36,141 nucleotides of DNA. It comes from Dehalococcoidia bacterium. Lineage in GTDB: Bacteria > Chloroflexota > Dehalococcoidia > UBA2979. Of the stretch, positions 23,285 through 31,211 are shown in pieces. The notes below the pieces were generated by a model. That model saw nothing but the letters and a program-made list of their open reading frames with translations. It was not told the DNA's origin and searched no databases. A program made the translations under genes and the position numbers. Each line of letters begins with the position of its first letter. Within the stretch, counting starts at the first letter, position 1. Location of the stretch: assembly GCA_009692765.1 (NCBI GenBank), contig SHYQ01000006.1:1-36141 (forward strand). Reading direction: 5' to 3'.

Positions 23285-24451
23285 CTACTTCCGCTTCGCG
23301 GCGGCGACGGCCATGCGCGCGGCCTCGGCGAAGCCGTCGGCGCGGCCGAGGTCGAGTTCCGACGCGTCGAGGATCTTCATGCCGGCCTCCACGTTCGTGC
23401 CCGCGAGGCGCACGACCGTCGGCTGCGGGATGAAGCCCTCGCGCTTGGCGTCCACGATCCCCTGCGCGATCACATCCGTGCGCGCGAGGCCGCCGAAGAT
23501 GTTCACCAGCACCGCCTTCACGTCCGGGTCGGAGCCGATGATCTTCAGCGCCGCGACAACGGTGTCCGTGCTGTTCGCCGTGCCGATGTCGAGGAAGTTC
23601 GCGGGGCTGCCGCCCTCGAACTTGAGCGCGTCCATCGTCGCCATCGCCAGGCCCGCGCCGTTGACGAGGCAGCCGATCGTGCCGTCGAGCTTCACATAGT
23701 TCTGGATGCCCGCGTCGTGCGCCTCGAGCTCGCGCTGCGCCTCCTGCGAGCGGTCGCGCATCCCGGCGATGTCCTTCTGCCGGTAGTCCGCGTTGTCGTC
23801 GATCGAGTACTTCGCGTCGGCCGCGAGGAGCTTGCCGTCCTTCGTCACGACGAGCGGGTTGATCTCGATGATCGACCCGTCCGTGGCGTCGAACGCCTTC
23901 ACGAGCGCGCCGATGATCGCCGTGGCGGGGTTGAGCAGGTCGCCCGTGAGCCCGACTTTGAACGCGAGCGAACGCCCCTGGAACGGCTGGAAGCCGCACG
24001 CGGGGTCGACGTGCACCTGGAAGATCGCCTCGGGGTGGTTGGCCGCGACCTCCTCGATGTCCATGCCCCCCTGCGCGGAGGCAATGATCACCGGCATCCC
24101 CGGCGTGTTGTCGATCGCGACGCTGAGGTAGATCTCCCGCTCGATGTCCACCAGCTCCTCGACGAGCACGGCCGACACCGGCAGCCCCTGCGGCCCGGTC
24201 TGGTGCGTCACCAGCTGCATGCCGAGGATGGACGCCGCGTGCTGCTTCGCCTCGGCGGGGGTCTGCGCGACCTTCACGCCACCGGCCTTGCCTCGCGCGC
24301 CGGTGTGCGCCTGCGCCTTGATCACGGCCTTGCCGCCGAGCTCGCGGCAGATCGCCTCGGCCTCCTCGGGTGTGCGCGCGACGCGCCCCTTCGGGACGGG
24401 CACGCCGAAGCGCGCGAGGAGCTCCTTGGCCTGGTACTCGTGGAGTTTCAT
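23285..24451 (-). CDS. sucC: Succinyl-CoA ligase, beta subunit
   Basis: Beta subunit of succinyl-CoA synthetase, binding nucleotide and, with the alpha subunit, forming succinyl phosphate. It has 388 residues, normal length. [22 protein letters not shown] opens the ATP-grasp domain; [19 protein letters not shown] is the glycine-rich nucleotide loop; [20 protein letters not shown] gives the Mg ligands; [14 protein letters not shown] and [17 protein letters not shown] form the C-terminal flavodoxin-like domain. It is first in the two-gene operon; its promoter would lie in 24452-24560. Confidence 0.96.
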   Translation of the reverse strand: MKLHEYQAKELLARFGVPVPKGRVARTPEEAEAICRELGGKAVIKAQAHTGARGKAGGVKVAQTPAEAKQHAASILGMQLVTHQTGPQGLPVSAVLVEELVDIEREIYLSVAIDNTPGMPVIIASAQGGMDIEEVAANHPEAIFQVHVDPACGFQPFQGRSLAFKVGLTGDLLNPATAIIGALVKAFDATDGSIIEINPLVVTKDGKLLAADAKYSIDDNADYRQKDIAGMRDRSQEAQRELEAHDAGIQNYVKLDGTIGCLVNGAGLAMATMDALKFEGGSPANFLDIGTANSTDTVVAALKIIGSDPDVKAVLVNIFGGLARTDVIAQGIVDAKREGFIPQPTVVRLAGTNVEAGMKILDASELDLGRADGFAEAARMAVAAAKRK

Positions 24452-24704
24452 GACGCCTCGAATCCGCCTCGTCGAGGCCGCGTGCGCGGCCAGCCGTTGA
24501 CGTAAGGACGGCCGCCGCCAGCGGCCCGCGCGATGGTATCACCCGGAGGCTTGGGGGCTAGGAGGGAAGGCACTGTCGTCGCGGTGTCGGGAGGTGAGAT
24601 CGCGGTCGAACGTAGCTGTGCCGCGTGCCCATTGCGTTTCTGGAACTGATAGAGATCATGAACTTGACTGATCAACGCTTCCAGCCGAAGATCACGTCAA
24701 TCTT

Positions 24705-24742
24705 CCCGGCCTCCCCGCAAGGGGATGGCCGGGCTTCTTTTT
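24705..24742 (+). terminator. Intrinsic terminator or attenuator immediately before the NYN gene
   Basis: Stem CCCGGCC-T-CCCC (24705-24716), loop GCAA, and GGGG-A-(T)-GGCCGGG (24721-24733), followed by CTTCTTTTT: a textbook Rho-independent terminator and the only one in the window with a T-run. It ends 11 bases before ATG 24754. Nothing upstream in this direction is an annotated gene, so it either ends a short RNA starting within 24560-24700 or attenuates the NYN gene. Confidence 0.75.
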
Positions 24743-24753
24743 CCGGACACGAG

Positions 24754-25374
24754 ATGAACGCTCAGGACGCCTCTCCCCGGGCGATCGTATTGATCGATGC
24801 GCAGAACATGTACCGGGGAGCGCGACGAGCGTTCTTCGGAGACAACGCCGCGAGTTCGCGCGACGGGCAGTACGCCCCGCGAGCCCTCGCCGAACTACTG
24901 GCCGCTCGCCACCGAGATGGTCAGGCACGAACGCTCCTCGAGACGCGAATCTACACCGGTCGGCCGGACGGATTCGTCAACCCCAGAGGGCACGCGGCGA
25001 ACGTGCGCCAGTGCCGGGCGTGGGAGGAGTCGGGCGTTGTCGTTCATCAACGCCCGCTGCAGTACGTCAACGGTCGGTCGCCTACCGAGAAAGGGATCGA
25101 CGTGTCGATAGCGGTTGATCTGATGAACGCGGCGGCGTCCGGGAGATTCGACGTTGCCGTCGTGTGTTCCGCCGACACCGACCTGATCCCCGCGATTGAG
25201 GCCGTGATGAACGGCTACGCCGGCAGCACCATGGCGGTCGAAGTGGCTGGCTGGCGCGAGGGGCAGTACGGGCAGCGGATCTGGATTCCCGGCCGCGACC
25301 TCCCGGTGAACTGGCTCTACCGGGACAACTACGACGCCGTCCACGATCCGACCGACTACAACATCCGCAGGTAG
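24754..25374 (+). CDS. NYN-domain (PIN-like) putative ribonuclease
   Basis: A 206-residue NYN/LabA-type protein. The acidic metal-binding set is seen in IVLIDAQNMYRG (Asp15, Asn18), EKGIDVSIAVDLM (Asp116, Asp122) and VVCSADTDLIPAI (Asp141, Asp143), which is the PIN-like fold arrangement for RNA cleavage. RIYTGRPDG and an Arg-rich central part suit nucleic acid binding. ATG 24754 is chosen because the track start 24625 would translate through the terminator hairpin. The coding region is less GC-rich than sucC, suggesting accessory origin. The target is unknown; the hairpin just upstream suggests conditional expression. Confidence 0.75.
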   Translation: MNAQDASPRAIVLIDAQNMYRGARRAFFGDNAASSRDGQYAPRALAELLAARHRDGQARTLLETRIYTGRPDGFVNPRGHAANVRQCRAWEESGVVVHQRPLQYVNGRSPTEKGIDVSIAVDLMNAAASGRFDVAVVCSADTDLIPAIEAVMNGYAGSTMAVEVAGWREGQYGQRIWIPGRDLPVNWLYRDNYDAVHDPTDYNIRR

Positions 25375-25480
25375 CTGGAGCTCCGCGCTGCGCTGACCCA
25401 GTCGCCCAACCCCCATCCCATACCCCACCCGTGTATCATCCGCCCGCCAACCAACACCCACACACACGAGGGGGGAACCG

Positions 25481-26002
25481 ATGTCCTCACGACAGGCGAT
25501 CGAGGCCGCGCTGGCGGCGGCCGACGCCCGGCTGGACGCGCTCAAGGCGCGCATGGAGACCTACGCCGACGACAAGCTGCTCGACGACGGCGGCAAGTGG
25601 AGCGTGCGCGACTGCCTCTGCCACGTCGCCGGATCCTCGAAGGTGTCCGCGGCGGGGACGCGCGCGCTCGCGCGGCTGAACCCGCCGGCCGCGCCGGCGG
25701 CGGCGCCCGCGGGCGCCGCGCCCGCCATGAGCGTGGACGAGCGCAACCAGGCGGCGATCGCCGAGCGCGCCGGCAAGTCGATCGCGGACCTAATCGCGGA
25801 GGCCAAGGCCGGGCACGCCGCCTCCCTCGTCGACCTCAAGGGCTGGGACGACGCCACGCTCGAGAAGAAGGTGCCGGACATGCAGCCGAACCGCCCCGCG
25901 CAGAGCGTCGGCGGGAACATCCTGCGCAGCCTCGAGTACCACGAGGGCGGCCAGATGGACCGCATCGAGGGCGCGATCAACGTGCGCACGCGCTGGACGT
26001 AG
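25481..26002 (+). CDS. DinB-like four-helix protein
   Basis: A 173-residue protein. WSVRDCLCHVAGSSK near residue 40 and ILRSLEYHEGGQMDRIEGAI near the end fit the DinB/mycothiol-dependent maleylpyruvate isomerase four-helix bundle, with single His residues where metal ligands are expected. An Ala/Pro insertion (about residues 68-82) lies between helices. The function is unknown; related proteins are thiol-dependent transferases or uncharacterised. The start ATG 25481 has GAGGGGGGAACCG upstream, a strong ribosome binding site. Confidence 0.65.
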   Translation: MSSRQAIEAALAAADARLDALKARMETYADDKLLDDGGKWSVRDCLCHVAGSSKVSAAGTRALARLNPPAAPAAAPAGAAPAMSVDERNQAAIAERAGKSIADLIAEAKAGHAASLVDLKGWDDATLEKKVPDMQPNRPAQSVGGNILRSLEYHEGGQMDRIEGAINVRTRWT

Positions 26003-26039
26003 CCCTCGAAGGCCAGGCGCGCTGGGGCGCGGCGTTCGA

Positions 26040-26526
26040 GGAATGAGGGGGCGGCACATCCCCCTGCCCCCCTGCGTGCGGTTGGGAGCGGCGCTCGGCG
26101 AAGTTGCCGCGTAGTGCGCCCTCACCCTGCCCTCTCCCACTCGACGTGGGCGAGGGTTCTGAGGAAATCTGGCCCCTCTCCTGCGAAGCGGGAGAGGGGC
26201 CGGGGGGCGAGGGCGCGCCACGGTGGAACCTCAACGCGCGCAGCGTCCGAGGACTGCGGGGTGCGGCCCACTCCCTCCCCCCTCCCGGCGCGGGAGGGGG
26301 TTTCAGAAGAGAAGGTGATGCGAGGGGGCTGCGCCCCTCGCGCTCCCGGCGGAACGGCGCGCGGTAGGCGCGCCTTGGATCGCAGCAGGGGCCGGTGGGG
26401 GCGCAGGCCCCGCAAGGACAACCCCCTCGCGCTCCCGGCGGATGCGTGCGCGGTAGGCGCGCGTCGGCGGGGACCTCGCTTCGGACGCCCCTCTCCACCG
26501 AAGCGGGCGAGGGGCCGGGGGTGGCG
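26040..26526. repeat. Cluster of degenerate palindromic repeats in a 529-base intergenic region
   Basis: Between the DinB-like and HDOD genes. Recognisable: CCCTCTCCCACTCGACGTGGGCGAGGG (26129-26155); stem CCCCTCTCCTGCG / CGCGGGAGAGGGG-like (26173-26199); AACCTCAACGC and CGTCCGAGGACTG (26228-26256); CCCCCTCCCGG / CGCGGGAGGGGG (26279-26300) with TTTCAGAAGA spacer and AGGGGGCTGCGCCCCT (26324-26338) plus CCCGGCGGAACG; and CCCCTCTCCACCGAAGCGGG (26488-26507). Two GCGCGGTAGGCGCGC motifs follow CCCGGCGGA ends. No gene is seen here. Confidence 0.75.
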
Positions 26527-26531
26527 AGCTC

Positions 26532-27389
26532 CTACCGCGCGGGGAGCGCGCCCTCGACGAAGGCGGCCACCTTCTCCTCGATGCCCTCCATCCCGCCCGT
26601 CTGCGCGAGCGTGCGCGAGATCGGCGGCACGCCCCACTCGGGCGCCGGCCGCTCCGTCGAGGGCGCCTCGACGCCGTCGGTGATGCCGGAGGCGCGCGCG
26701 AAGAGCCGCGCGCGGATCACGAACGCCACGAGGCTGCGCGGGTCGGGCAGCGCGTTCACGTCGAGCTGGTGGCGCCCCACGGCGTCGGCAAGATCGGGCG
26801 GGAAGTTCCAGTGCAGCGCCAGCGCACCGCCGAGTTCGGCGTCTGTGAAGCCGAGCACCTCCCGCTCCGCCTCCGGCAGCGTGATCTGTCGCTCCGCCGC
26901 CAGCCGGATGGCGCGCTCCAGGAGCCGCGGGCGCCGCTGGTCCAGCGCGAGCCGTCCGATGTTGTGCAGCACCCCGGCCGTGAACGCCTCGTCCACGTGC
27001 TCGCGCGTCGCACGCGAGAGCACCTCGGCCAGCATGCCAACCGTGACGGAGAAGCGCCAGGCGCGCACGGGGTCGAGCACCTCGCCGCCGGGGAGCGTGT
27101 CGATCACGCAGGAGGCGAGGGTTGCCGAGCGCACCGCGCGGAACCCGAGCAGCACGACCGCGTCGCGCACGGTGGTGATCCGTCGAGGGAAGCCGTAGTA
27201 CGCGGAGTTGGAGAGGCGCAGGACCTTCGCGGTCAGTGCCTGGTCGGAAGCGATGGCCTGCGCGAGCTCGTGGGCGGAGAAGCGGTCACCCTCGGCCAGC
27301 TCAAGCACGCGGAGGGCGACGACCGGGAGCGGGCGCAGCTCCATGGTCTCGTTGACGAGCAGGTCGAGTTCGGGGTTCGGTTGAACCAC
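26532..27389 (-). CDS. HDOD domain signal-transduction protein
   Basis: A 285-residue protein made almost entirely of an HDOD domain, a catalytically inactive relative of the HD phosphohydrolase fold used in bacterial signalling. LPVVALRVLELAEGD and AIASDQALTAKVLRLSNSAYYGFPRRITTVRDAVVLLGFRAVR are the domain's two N-terminal helices and hallmark; FTAGVLHNIGRLALDQ is the modified HD position (HN for HD), and LHWNFPPDLADAVGRHQ follows. The best start is GTG 27389 (VVQPNPELDLL); the 376-residue track ORF runs back through the tRNA gene and is rejected. The signal is unknown. Confidence 0.8.
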   Translation of the reverse strand: MVQPNPELDLLVNETMELRPLPVVALRVLELAEGDRFSAHELAQAIASDQALTAKVLRLSNSAYYGFPRRITTVRDAVVLLGFRAVRSATLASCVIDTLPGGEVLDPVRAWRFSVTVGMLAEVLSRATREHVDEAFTAGVLHNIGRLALDQRRPRLLERAIRLAAERQITLPEAEREVLGFTDAELGGALALHWNFPPDLADAVGRHQLDVNALPDPRSLVAFVIRARLFARASGITDGVEAPSTERPAPEWGVPPISRTLAQTGGMEGIEEKVAAFVEGALPAR

Positions 27390-27541
27390 CCCATCCCACC
27401 ATTCTGCGCGACGAACGCATACTCCCGATCTTCGGCCGAAGACCCCCGGCCGCGCAGTCCCTTCGGATGGATCGCACCCCATCGACGCGACCGTAGGGAT
27501 CGCCTCGGCGGCGTCCCCTTTCGACGGATCACCGGCGCGCC

Positions 27542-27629
27542 TGGCGGAGGGGGTGGGATTCGAACCCACGGTCCCCGAAGGGACGGCCGTTTTCAAGACG
27601 GCTCCGTTCGACCACTCCGGCACCCCTCC
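27542..27629 (-). tRNA. tRNA-Ser(TGA)
   Basis: 88 bases including an encoded CCA. The minus strand shows acceptor GGAGGGG / CCCCTCC, discriminator G, anticodon stem GCCGT / ACGGC with loop CTTGAAA (anticodon TGA), variable-arm hairpin CCGTCCC-TTCG-GGGACCG-like, and T-arm GTGGG-TTCGAAT-CCCAC. It reads UCN serine codons. The HDOD gene follows about 150 bases downstream. Confidence 0.95.
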
Positions 27630-27801
27630 GCGCCCACGCGAGCGGGATCTTGCCGCCGTCACCCCGGACTGCGCGCCTCGCTCGTTGCGATCCCCGCGCG
27701 GGCCCCGATGGGGGCCGGGCGTCGACGTCGGCGAGCGCCTCCATCATCGTGTCCCGCCACCCGTTTGCATAGAGCGGGACGCAGGGAAGCGGCGTGTCCG
27801 A

Positions 27802-27836
27802 CCTCCCGCAACGCCGGCTGTGCCGCCGGGAGTCGA
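27802..27836. other. Stem-loop in the tRNA-Ser / M23 peptidase intergenic region
   Basis: GAC-C-TCCCG pairs with CGGGA-GTC around a nested GGC/GCC loop; a second small hairpin GGCCCC-GATG-GGGGCC lies at 27701-27716. Apart from these the 339-base space 27630-27968 shows no gene and no convincing promoter. Confidence 0.35.
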
Positions 27837-27968
27837 CAGACACTCGTCAGCAACACGCACGCGATAACCCCGGCGGATCGCATGCTTGAAGCGGAGCGCC
27901 GCCCCGACGCGATGCCGGCGATCTCCCGCGCGTCTAGACTCGGCGGCGTCGAGGAACAGGAGAAGACG

Positions 27969-28661
27969 ATGGCGCTCATCGGTTCAGTCACCGCCAACGA
28001 GATCGGCGGCATCTTCACCTCGGGCGCGTTCTCCGCGCCGGTCACGGCGTGCTTCGGCCTGACGGACGAGGTGCACACCAATCCGCACGCCGGGACGGAC
28101 CTCGGCGCGGACGCGGGGACCGCGATCCCGTGCCTTGCGGCCGGGCGGGTCGTGTTCACCTCCAGGGCGGAGACGGGCGGGTGGTCGGACATCTTCGGCA
28201 AATCGTGCATCGTCGACCACGGTGACGGGACGCGCGCGCTCTACGCGCACATGGCGGAGCCACCGGCGCGCGCGCCGGGCGACGAGGTGGCGGTCGGCGA
28301 CACGCTGGGGCTCATCGGCAACACGGGGTACTCCTTCGGCGCGCACCTCCATCTCGGCCTGTCGACGGACGCCAACCCGTGGTTCAACAAAGACACGGAC
28401 GGCGGCGTCTCCCGGCTGCTCGACCCGCTCGATGGACTCGCGGCGGCGGCCCCAGTTACGCCGGCGATCCCGCCGCTCCCGGTCGAGGCGCCCGACGCGT
28501 ACACGCTCGCGGCGCACCAGGCGGGGTACCTCAGCGAGAGCAACGGCCGGCTGCGCCGGATGTTCGAGGCGCGTGTGCCGAAGTTCGTGATCACGGACGA
28601 GATCGCCACTATGCGACGCCTGGAGGACGCGCTGGTCGCCGCCGCCGACGCGATCCCCTAG
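27969..28661 (+). CDS. M23-family metallopeptidase domain protein
   Basis: A 230-residue protein with a LytM/M23 peptidase core. Zinc ligands are in NPHAGTDLGADAGTAIPCL (HxxxD) and the HLH of FGAHLHLGLS; TRALYAHM provides the auxiliary His, and VAVGDTLGLIGNTGYS is the usual beta segment before HLH. M23 enzymes cut peptidoglycan cross-bridges outside the cell, yet no signal peptide or membrane helix is visible from ATG 27969. The C-terminal 60 residues are helical and may bind a partner or ligand. The ribosome binding site is AACAGGAGAAGACG. The ferredoxin fusion gene follows on the same strand after a large stem-loop. Confidence 0.75.
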   Translation: MALIGSVTANEIGGIFTSGAFSAPVTACFGLTDEVHTNPHAGTDLGADAGTAIPCLAAGRVVFTSRAETGGWSDIFGKSCIVDHGDGTRALYAHMAEPPARAPGDEVAVGDTLGLIGNTGYSFGAHLHLGLSTDANPWFNKDTDGGVSRLLDPLDGLAAAAPVTPAIPPLPVEAPDAYTLAAHQAGYLSESNGRLRRMFEARVPKFVITDEIATMRRLEDALVAAADAIP

Positions 28662-28664
28662 CTT

Positions 28665-28714
28665 GGGGGCCCTGCGCGGGCGCCACCCACGCTCGTGGAC
28701 GCCAACGGGCCCCC
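28665..28714 (+). other. Large stem-loop between the M23 and ferredoxin-fusion genes
   Basis: GGGGGCCC (28665-28672) pairs perfectly with GGGCCCCC (28707-28714); the 34-base loop contains a nested GGCG/CGCC and CCAC/GTGG hairpin. It could terminate the M23 transcript or structure the leader of the next gene. No T-run. Confidence 0.4.
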
Positions 28715-28784
28715 CGGCTAGCATGACCCGAACCGCGACGGAGCAGCCGTCGAGGGTGGACCCGTCGACGGAAAGGCGTGCGCG

Positions 28785-29900
28785 ATGACCTTCGTCATCA
28801 CCGAACCCTGCATCGATACGACGGATCAATCGTGTGTTTCGGTCTGCCCGGTGGATTGCATCCACTTCGAAGAGGGCAAGGACCGGATCCTCTACATCAA
28901 CCCGACGGACTGCATCGACTGCGGCGCTTGCCAGCCGGCGTGCCCCGTCAGCGCGATCTTCCCCGAGGCGGAGGTGCCCGCGGCCTCGCAGCGGTTCACG
29001 GCGATCAACGAGCTGTGGTACGCCGACCCGGCCGCCGCGCGCGCCCAGGTCGGCGGCGAGGCCGCCGTACCGGCGCCCGCCGCTGCCGCCGCGGCACCCT
29101 CGAGCGCCGCGCCGGCTGCGGCGGCTGCCCGCCCGGCCGCCGCGCCCGCTGCGGCGGCAGTGCCCGCTGCGCCGCAGGCGGCCGTCGCGCAGGTATCGGC
29201 CGGCCACGCTCCGCCGGCGCACCAGCCGCTGTCCCCGGCGGGCTTCGTGTGGTTCGTGCTCTTCGCCGGTGTCTTCGTGCTGATGTTCGTCGTGCCGGGA
29301 CCGCCGGTCCTGCACTTCGGCAGCGTGAGCATCGGGTTGGTGATGGCCGCCCTGCTGCCGATCGACGTGATCCTCGGGGTGATGTTCATCGCTTCGCAGG
29401 TGCGTGAGCTGCACGGCTTCGCCGCGACGCACGAGCGCCGGCTCGGCGGGTGGCGCAGCCTGCGCGCGGAGATCCGCCGCAACGAGGAGTCGCGCCGCTA
29501 CCTCCTCGCGGAGACGGTGCAGCAGATCGCGCGCGAGCGCTTCGCCTTCCCCAACGCGGAGTACCCCGACCTGCGCACGTACGTGAACCTGCCGGAGCCC
29601 ACGCTGGCGCTGGAGCCCCGTGGCAGCGGCGACAAGCTGTTCCCCGACATCCTCACGGTGTCGTATCCGGGCAACCGTCCGGTCGCCGTCGTGCAGGTCG
29701 AAACGCGCGAGACGGTGACGCGCGACCAGGCGACGAACGTGTGGGCGCAGCTGGAGAACCAGGACGCGCCGGTCTACCTCTACGTGCCGGCGGGCATGCT
29801 CGCGCGCGCGAAGGACTACGCCGGCTCTGCGGGCATGAAGCGCGTGAAGTTCCGCACCTGGCGCTGGACGCCGAACGGGATGCTCGTCCGCGAGGACTGA
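28785..29900 (+). CDS. 7Fe ferredoxin fused to two membrane helices and a cytosolic 'PDI...VET' domain
   Basis: A 371-residue fusion. Residues 1-81 are a complete FdxA-type seven-iron ferredoxin: Cys9, Cys17, Cys21 and Cys25, and Cys43, Cys46, Cys49 and Cys53 (CIDCGACQPACP), giving 3Fe-4S and 4Fe-4S sites. An Ala/Pro-rich linker (about 83-150) leads to two hydrophobic helices (about 153-171 and 183-203). A charged helix and a C-terminal domain (about 240-371) follow, with LFPDILTVSYPG, AVVQVETRETVT, NVWAQLENQ and PVYLYVPAGML. That pattern recalls PD-(D/E)xK-like or related alpha/beta domains, but the catalytic Lys position is not evident (QVET). Both soluble parts should face the cytoplasm. 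Function unknown: a membrane-tethered electron donor or redox sensor. Start ATG 28785. Confidence 0.75.
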   Translation: MTFVITEPCIDTTDQSCVSVCPVDCIHFEEGKDRILYINPTDCIDCGACQPACPVSAIFPEAEVPAASQRFTAINELWYADPAAARAQVGGEAAVPAPAAAAAAPSSAAPAAAAARPAAAPAAAAVPAAPQAAVAQVSAGHAPPAHQPLSPAGFVWFVLFAGVFVLMFVVPGPPVLHFGSVSIGLVMAALLPIDVILGVMFIASQVRELHGFAATHERRLGGWRSLRAEIRRNEESRRYLLAETVQQIARERFAFPNAEYPDLRTYVNLPEPTLALEPRGSGDKLFPDILTVSYPGNRPVAVVQVETRETVTRDQATNVWAQLENQDAPVYLYVPAGMLARAKDYAGSAGMKRVKFRTWRWTPNGMLVRED

Positions 29901-29954
29901 CGCCCCGCTGCCCTCACCGCGCTCGCCCTGCCTCGACGCCACATCGACGCCGCG

Positions 29955-30146
29955 TCAGCGCGGCTTCCGCAGCGCCACGAACGCCCACACCACCTCGATC
30001 ACGACGAGGATCGCCAGCGGGGTGAACCAGCTGTCGAGCAGCGCCCCGCCGACGGTGGTCCGCAGGACCAGCGTGATCCCCACGGCGGCCCCGGCGAAGA
30101 TCGCGCCGAAGATGAAGCTGCGCAGCACGGGCGGTATGCGATTCAC
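29955..30146 (-). CDS. Small two-helix membrane protein
   Basis: Not recognised. A 63-residue protein from GTG 30146 (VNRIPPVLRSFIFGAIFAGA) with two hydrophobic helices (about 11-28 and 42-58) joined by a short polar loop, ending in RKPR, which favours a cytoplasmic C-terminus. The track ORF extends to 30437 through repeat sequence and is rejected. It converges on the ferredoxin-fusion gene, ending 54 bases after that stop on the opposite strand. Confidence 0.5.
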   Translation of the reverse strand: MNRIPPVLRSFIFGAIFAGAAVGITLVLRTTVGGALLDSWFTPLAILVVIEVVWAFVALRKPR

Positions 30147-30216
30147 GTGGGCTCGGTGCTCCCTGGGTACCGGTCGAGGGTACGCGGTCGCGGCACCGTG
30201 ACGCGAGCCACGGTAC

Positions 30217-30470
30217 GTTCGAGGACTGACGCGGGCGGCCATCCCCCTCCCCCTTCCCTGCCCGGGAAGGCGGTTCTGAACAGCGATGCGGGGGCTGCGC
30301 CCCCACGCCCCCGCAGCACGAGAGCGGGGGCGCGCTATCCGCTCCTCGCGAAGCGCCAGGGCGCACGCCCCCTTTCCGGAGGGAAGGGGGCCGGGGGGAT
30401 GGGCGATCCTCGCTCCTCTTCCTCCCCCCGCCCGCAACGCCGGAGAGGGGCCGGGGGTGAGGGCTCCCGG
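30217..30470. repeat. Array of palindromic repeat units in the 345-base gap before the AlkD-like gene
   Basis: CGTTCGAGGACTGACGCGG (30217-30235), GGCCATCCCCCTCC, stem CCTTCCC / GGGAAGG, TTCTGAA spacer, hairpin GGGGGCTGCGCCCCC (30290-30304); then CCCCCTTTCC-GGA-GGGAAGGGGG and GGGGGGATGGG (30368-30402), then CCCCCGCCCGCAACGCC with GGAGAGGGGCCGGGGGTGAG (30425-30461). No gene lies in this space. Confidence 0.75.
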
Positions 30471-30491
30471 CTTCGCGCAGGGATGCTCGCG

Positions 30492-31211
30492 TCAGGGCGC
30501 GATCGAGGCGGGGCCGCCGATGTTCTTGAGCGCCTCGCGGACGCTCAGGCCGCTGAGTTGCGCGGCGTGGGCGCGGACGTAGCGGCGCACGTCCTCGACG
30601 TCGGTCTTCGCGTACTCACGCAGCGACCAGCCGATCGCCTTGCGGATGAAGAAGTCGCGGTCGTCCAGGTTCGCCTCGATCGCCGCGTGCAGCAGGTCCA
30701 GGTCGGTGCCCGCCTTGAAGCGCAGCTGGCAGATGATCGCGACGCGGCGCTTCCAGAGCAGGGGGTCGTGGCTCCATCGGCGCATTTCGTCGATCATGCG
30801 CGCGCGATCGCCTCGCAGCACCTCGCCGATCAGTTTCGCCGTTTCGTCGACGAGATCCCACCACGCGCCGGTCACCACGAACTCCTCGAGGAGCGGCATC
30901 GCCGCCCACGTGAGGTGACGGCGATACGCACCCGCGTCGGCGAGCGCCAGCGCGGCGTAGCGCTCCTCGCGGTGCGTCGCCTCTCGCCATAGCGCGAGCA
31001 GCGTGTCGTGCCACGCCGCGAAATCCTCGAGCGGATGTGCGGCGAACGCGGCACGGAAGATCGGTCGCTGCACGGGGCTCGGCACCCCGTAGAACGGCAT
31101 CGTCGACTTCATGTACGCCTGCATCTGCGGCGCGCGGGCCGGGTCGGCGGCGGCGCGCAGGCCCGCGCGCACCGCCTCGATCAGCGCGCGATCGGCTCGC
31201 GGCACGCTCAC
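30492..31211 (-). CDS. DNA alkylation repair protein, AlkD-like HEAT-repeat glycosylase
   Basis: A 239-residue all-helical protein of the AlkD family, HEAT-like-repeat glycosylases that release 3-methyl- and 7-methylpurines. MQAYMKSTMPFYGVPSPVQRPIFR is the family's N-terminal signature; WWDLVDETAKLIGEVL, PLLWKRRVAIICQL, DRDFFIRKAIGWSLREYAKTD and REALKNIG follow in the expected order (DNA-contacting Trp and Asp in the WWDLVD and RKAIGW repeats). The start GTG 31211 overlaps the upstream DUF488 stop as GTGA; GTG 31205 is an alternative. It is last in a coupled three-gene unit. Confidence 0.88.
   Translation of the reverse strand: MSVPRADRALIEAVRAGLRAAADPARAPQMQAYMKSTMPFYGVPSPVQRPIFRAAFAAHPLEDFAAWHDTLLALWREATHREERYAALALADAGAYRRHLTWAAMPLLEEFVVTGAWWDLVDETAKLIGEVLRGDRARMIDEMRRWSHDPLLWKRRVAIICQLRFKAGTDLDLLHAAIEANLDDRDFFIRKAIGWSLREYAKTDVEDVRRYVRAHAAQLSGLSVREALKNIGGPASIAP

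Noticed and set aside
22037-24505. 822-residue plus-strand ORF opposite sucCD
   Set aside because: Antisense to sucC and sucD and overlapping the end of fic in another frame; no motif.
26040-26526. Repeat cluster considered as a CRISPR array
   Set aside because: Units are not equal in length, spacers are not unique sequences of constant size, and no cas gene is in the window.
27390-27662. N-terminal extension of the HDOD ORF
   Set aside because: It would translate through tRNA-Ser(TGA); GTG 27389 is the plausible start.
27984-29942. 652-residue minus-strand ORF opposite the M23 and ferredoxin genes
   Set aside because: Antisense shadow; the plus-strand genes have intact zinc and Fe-S motifs.
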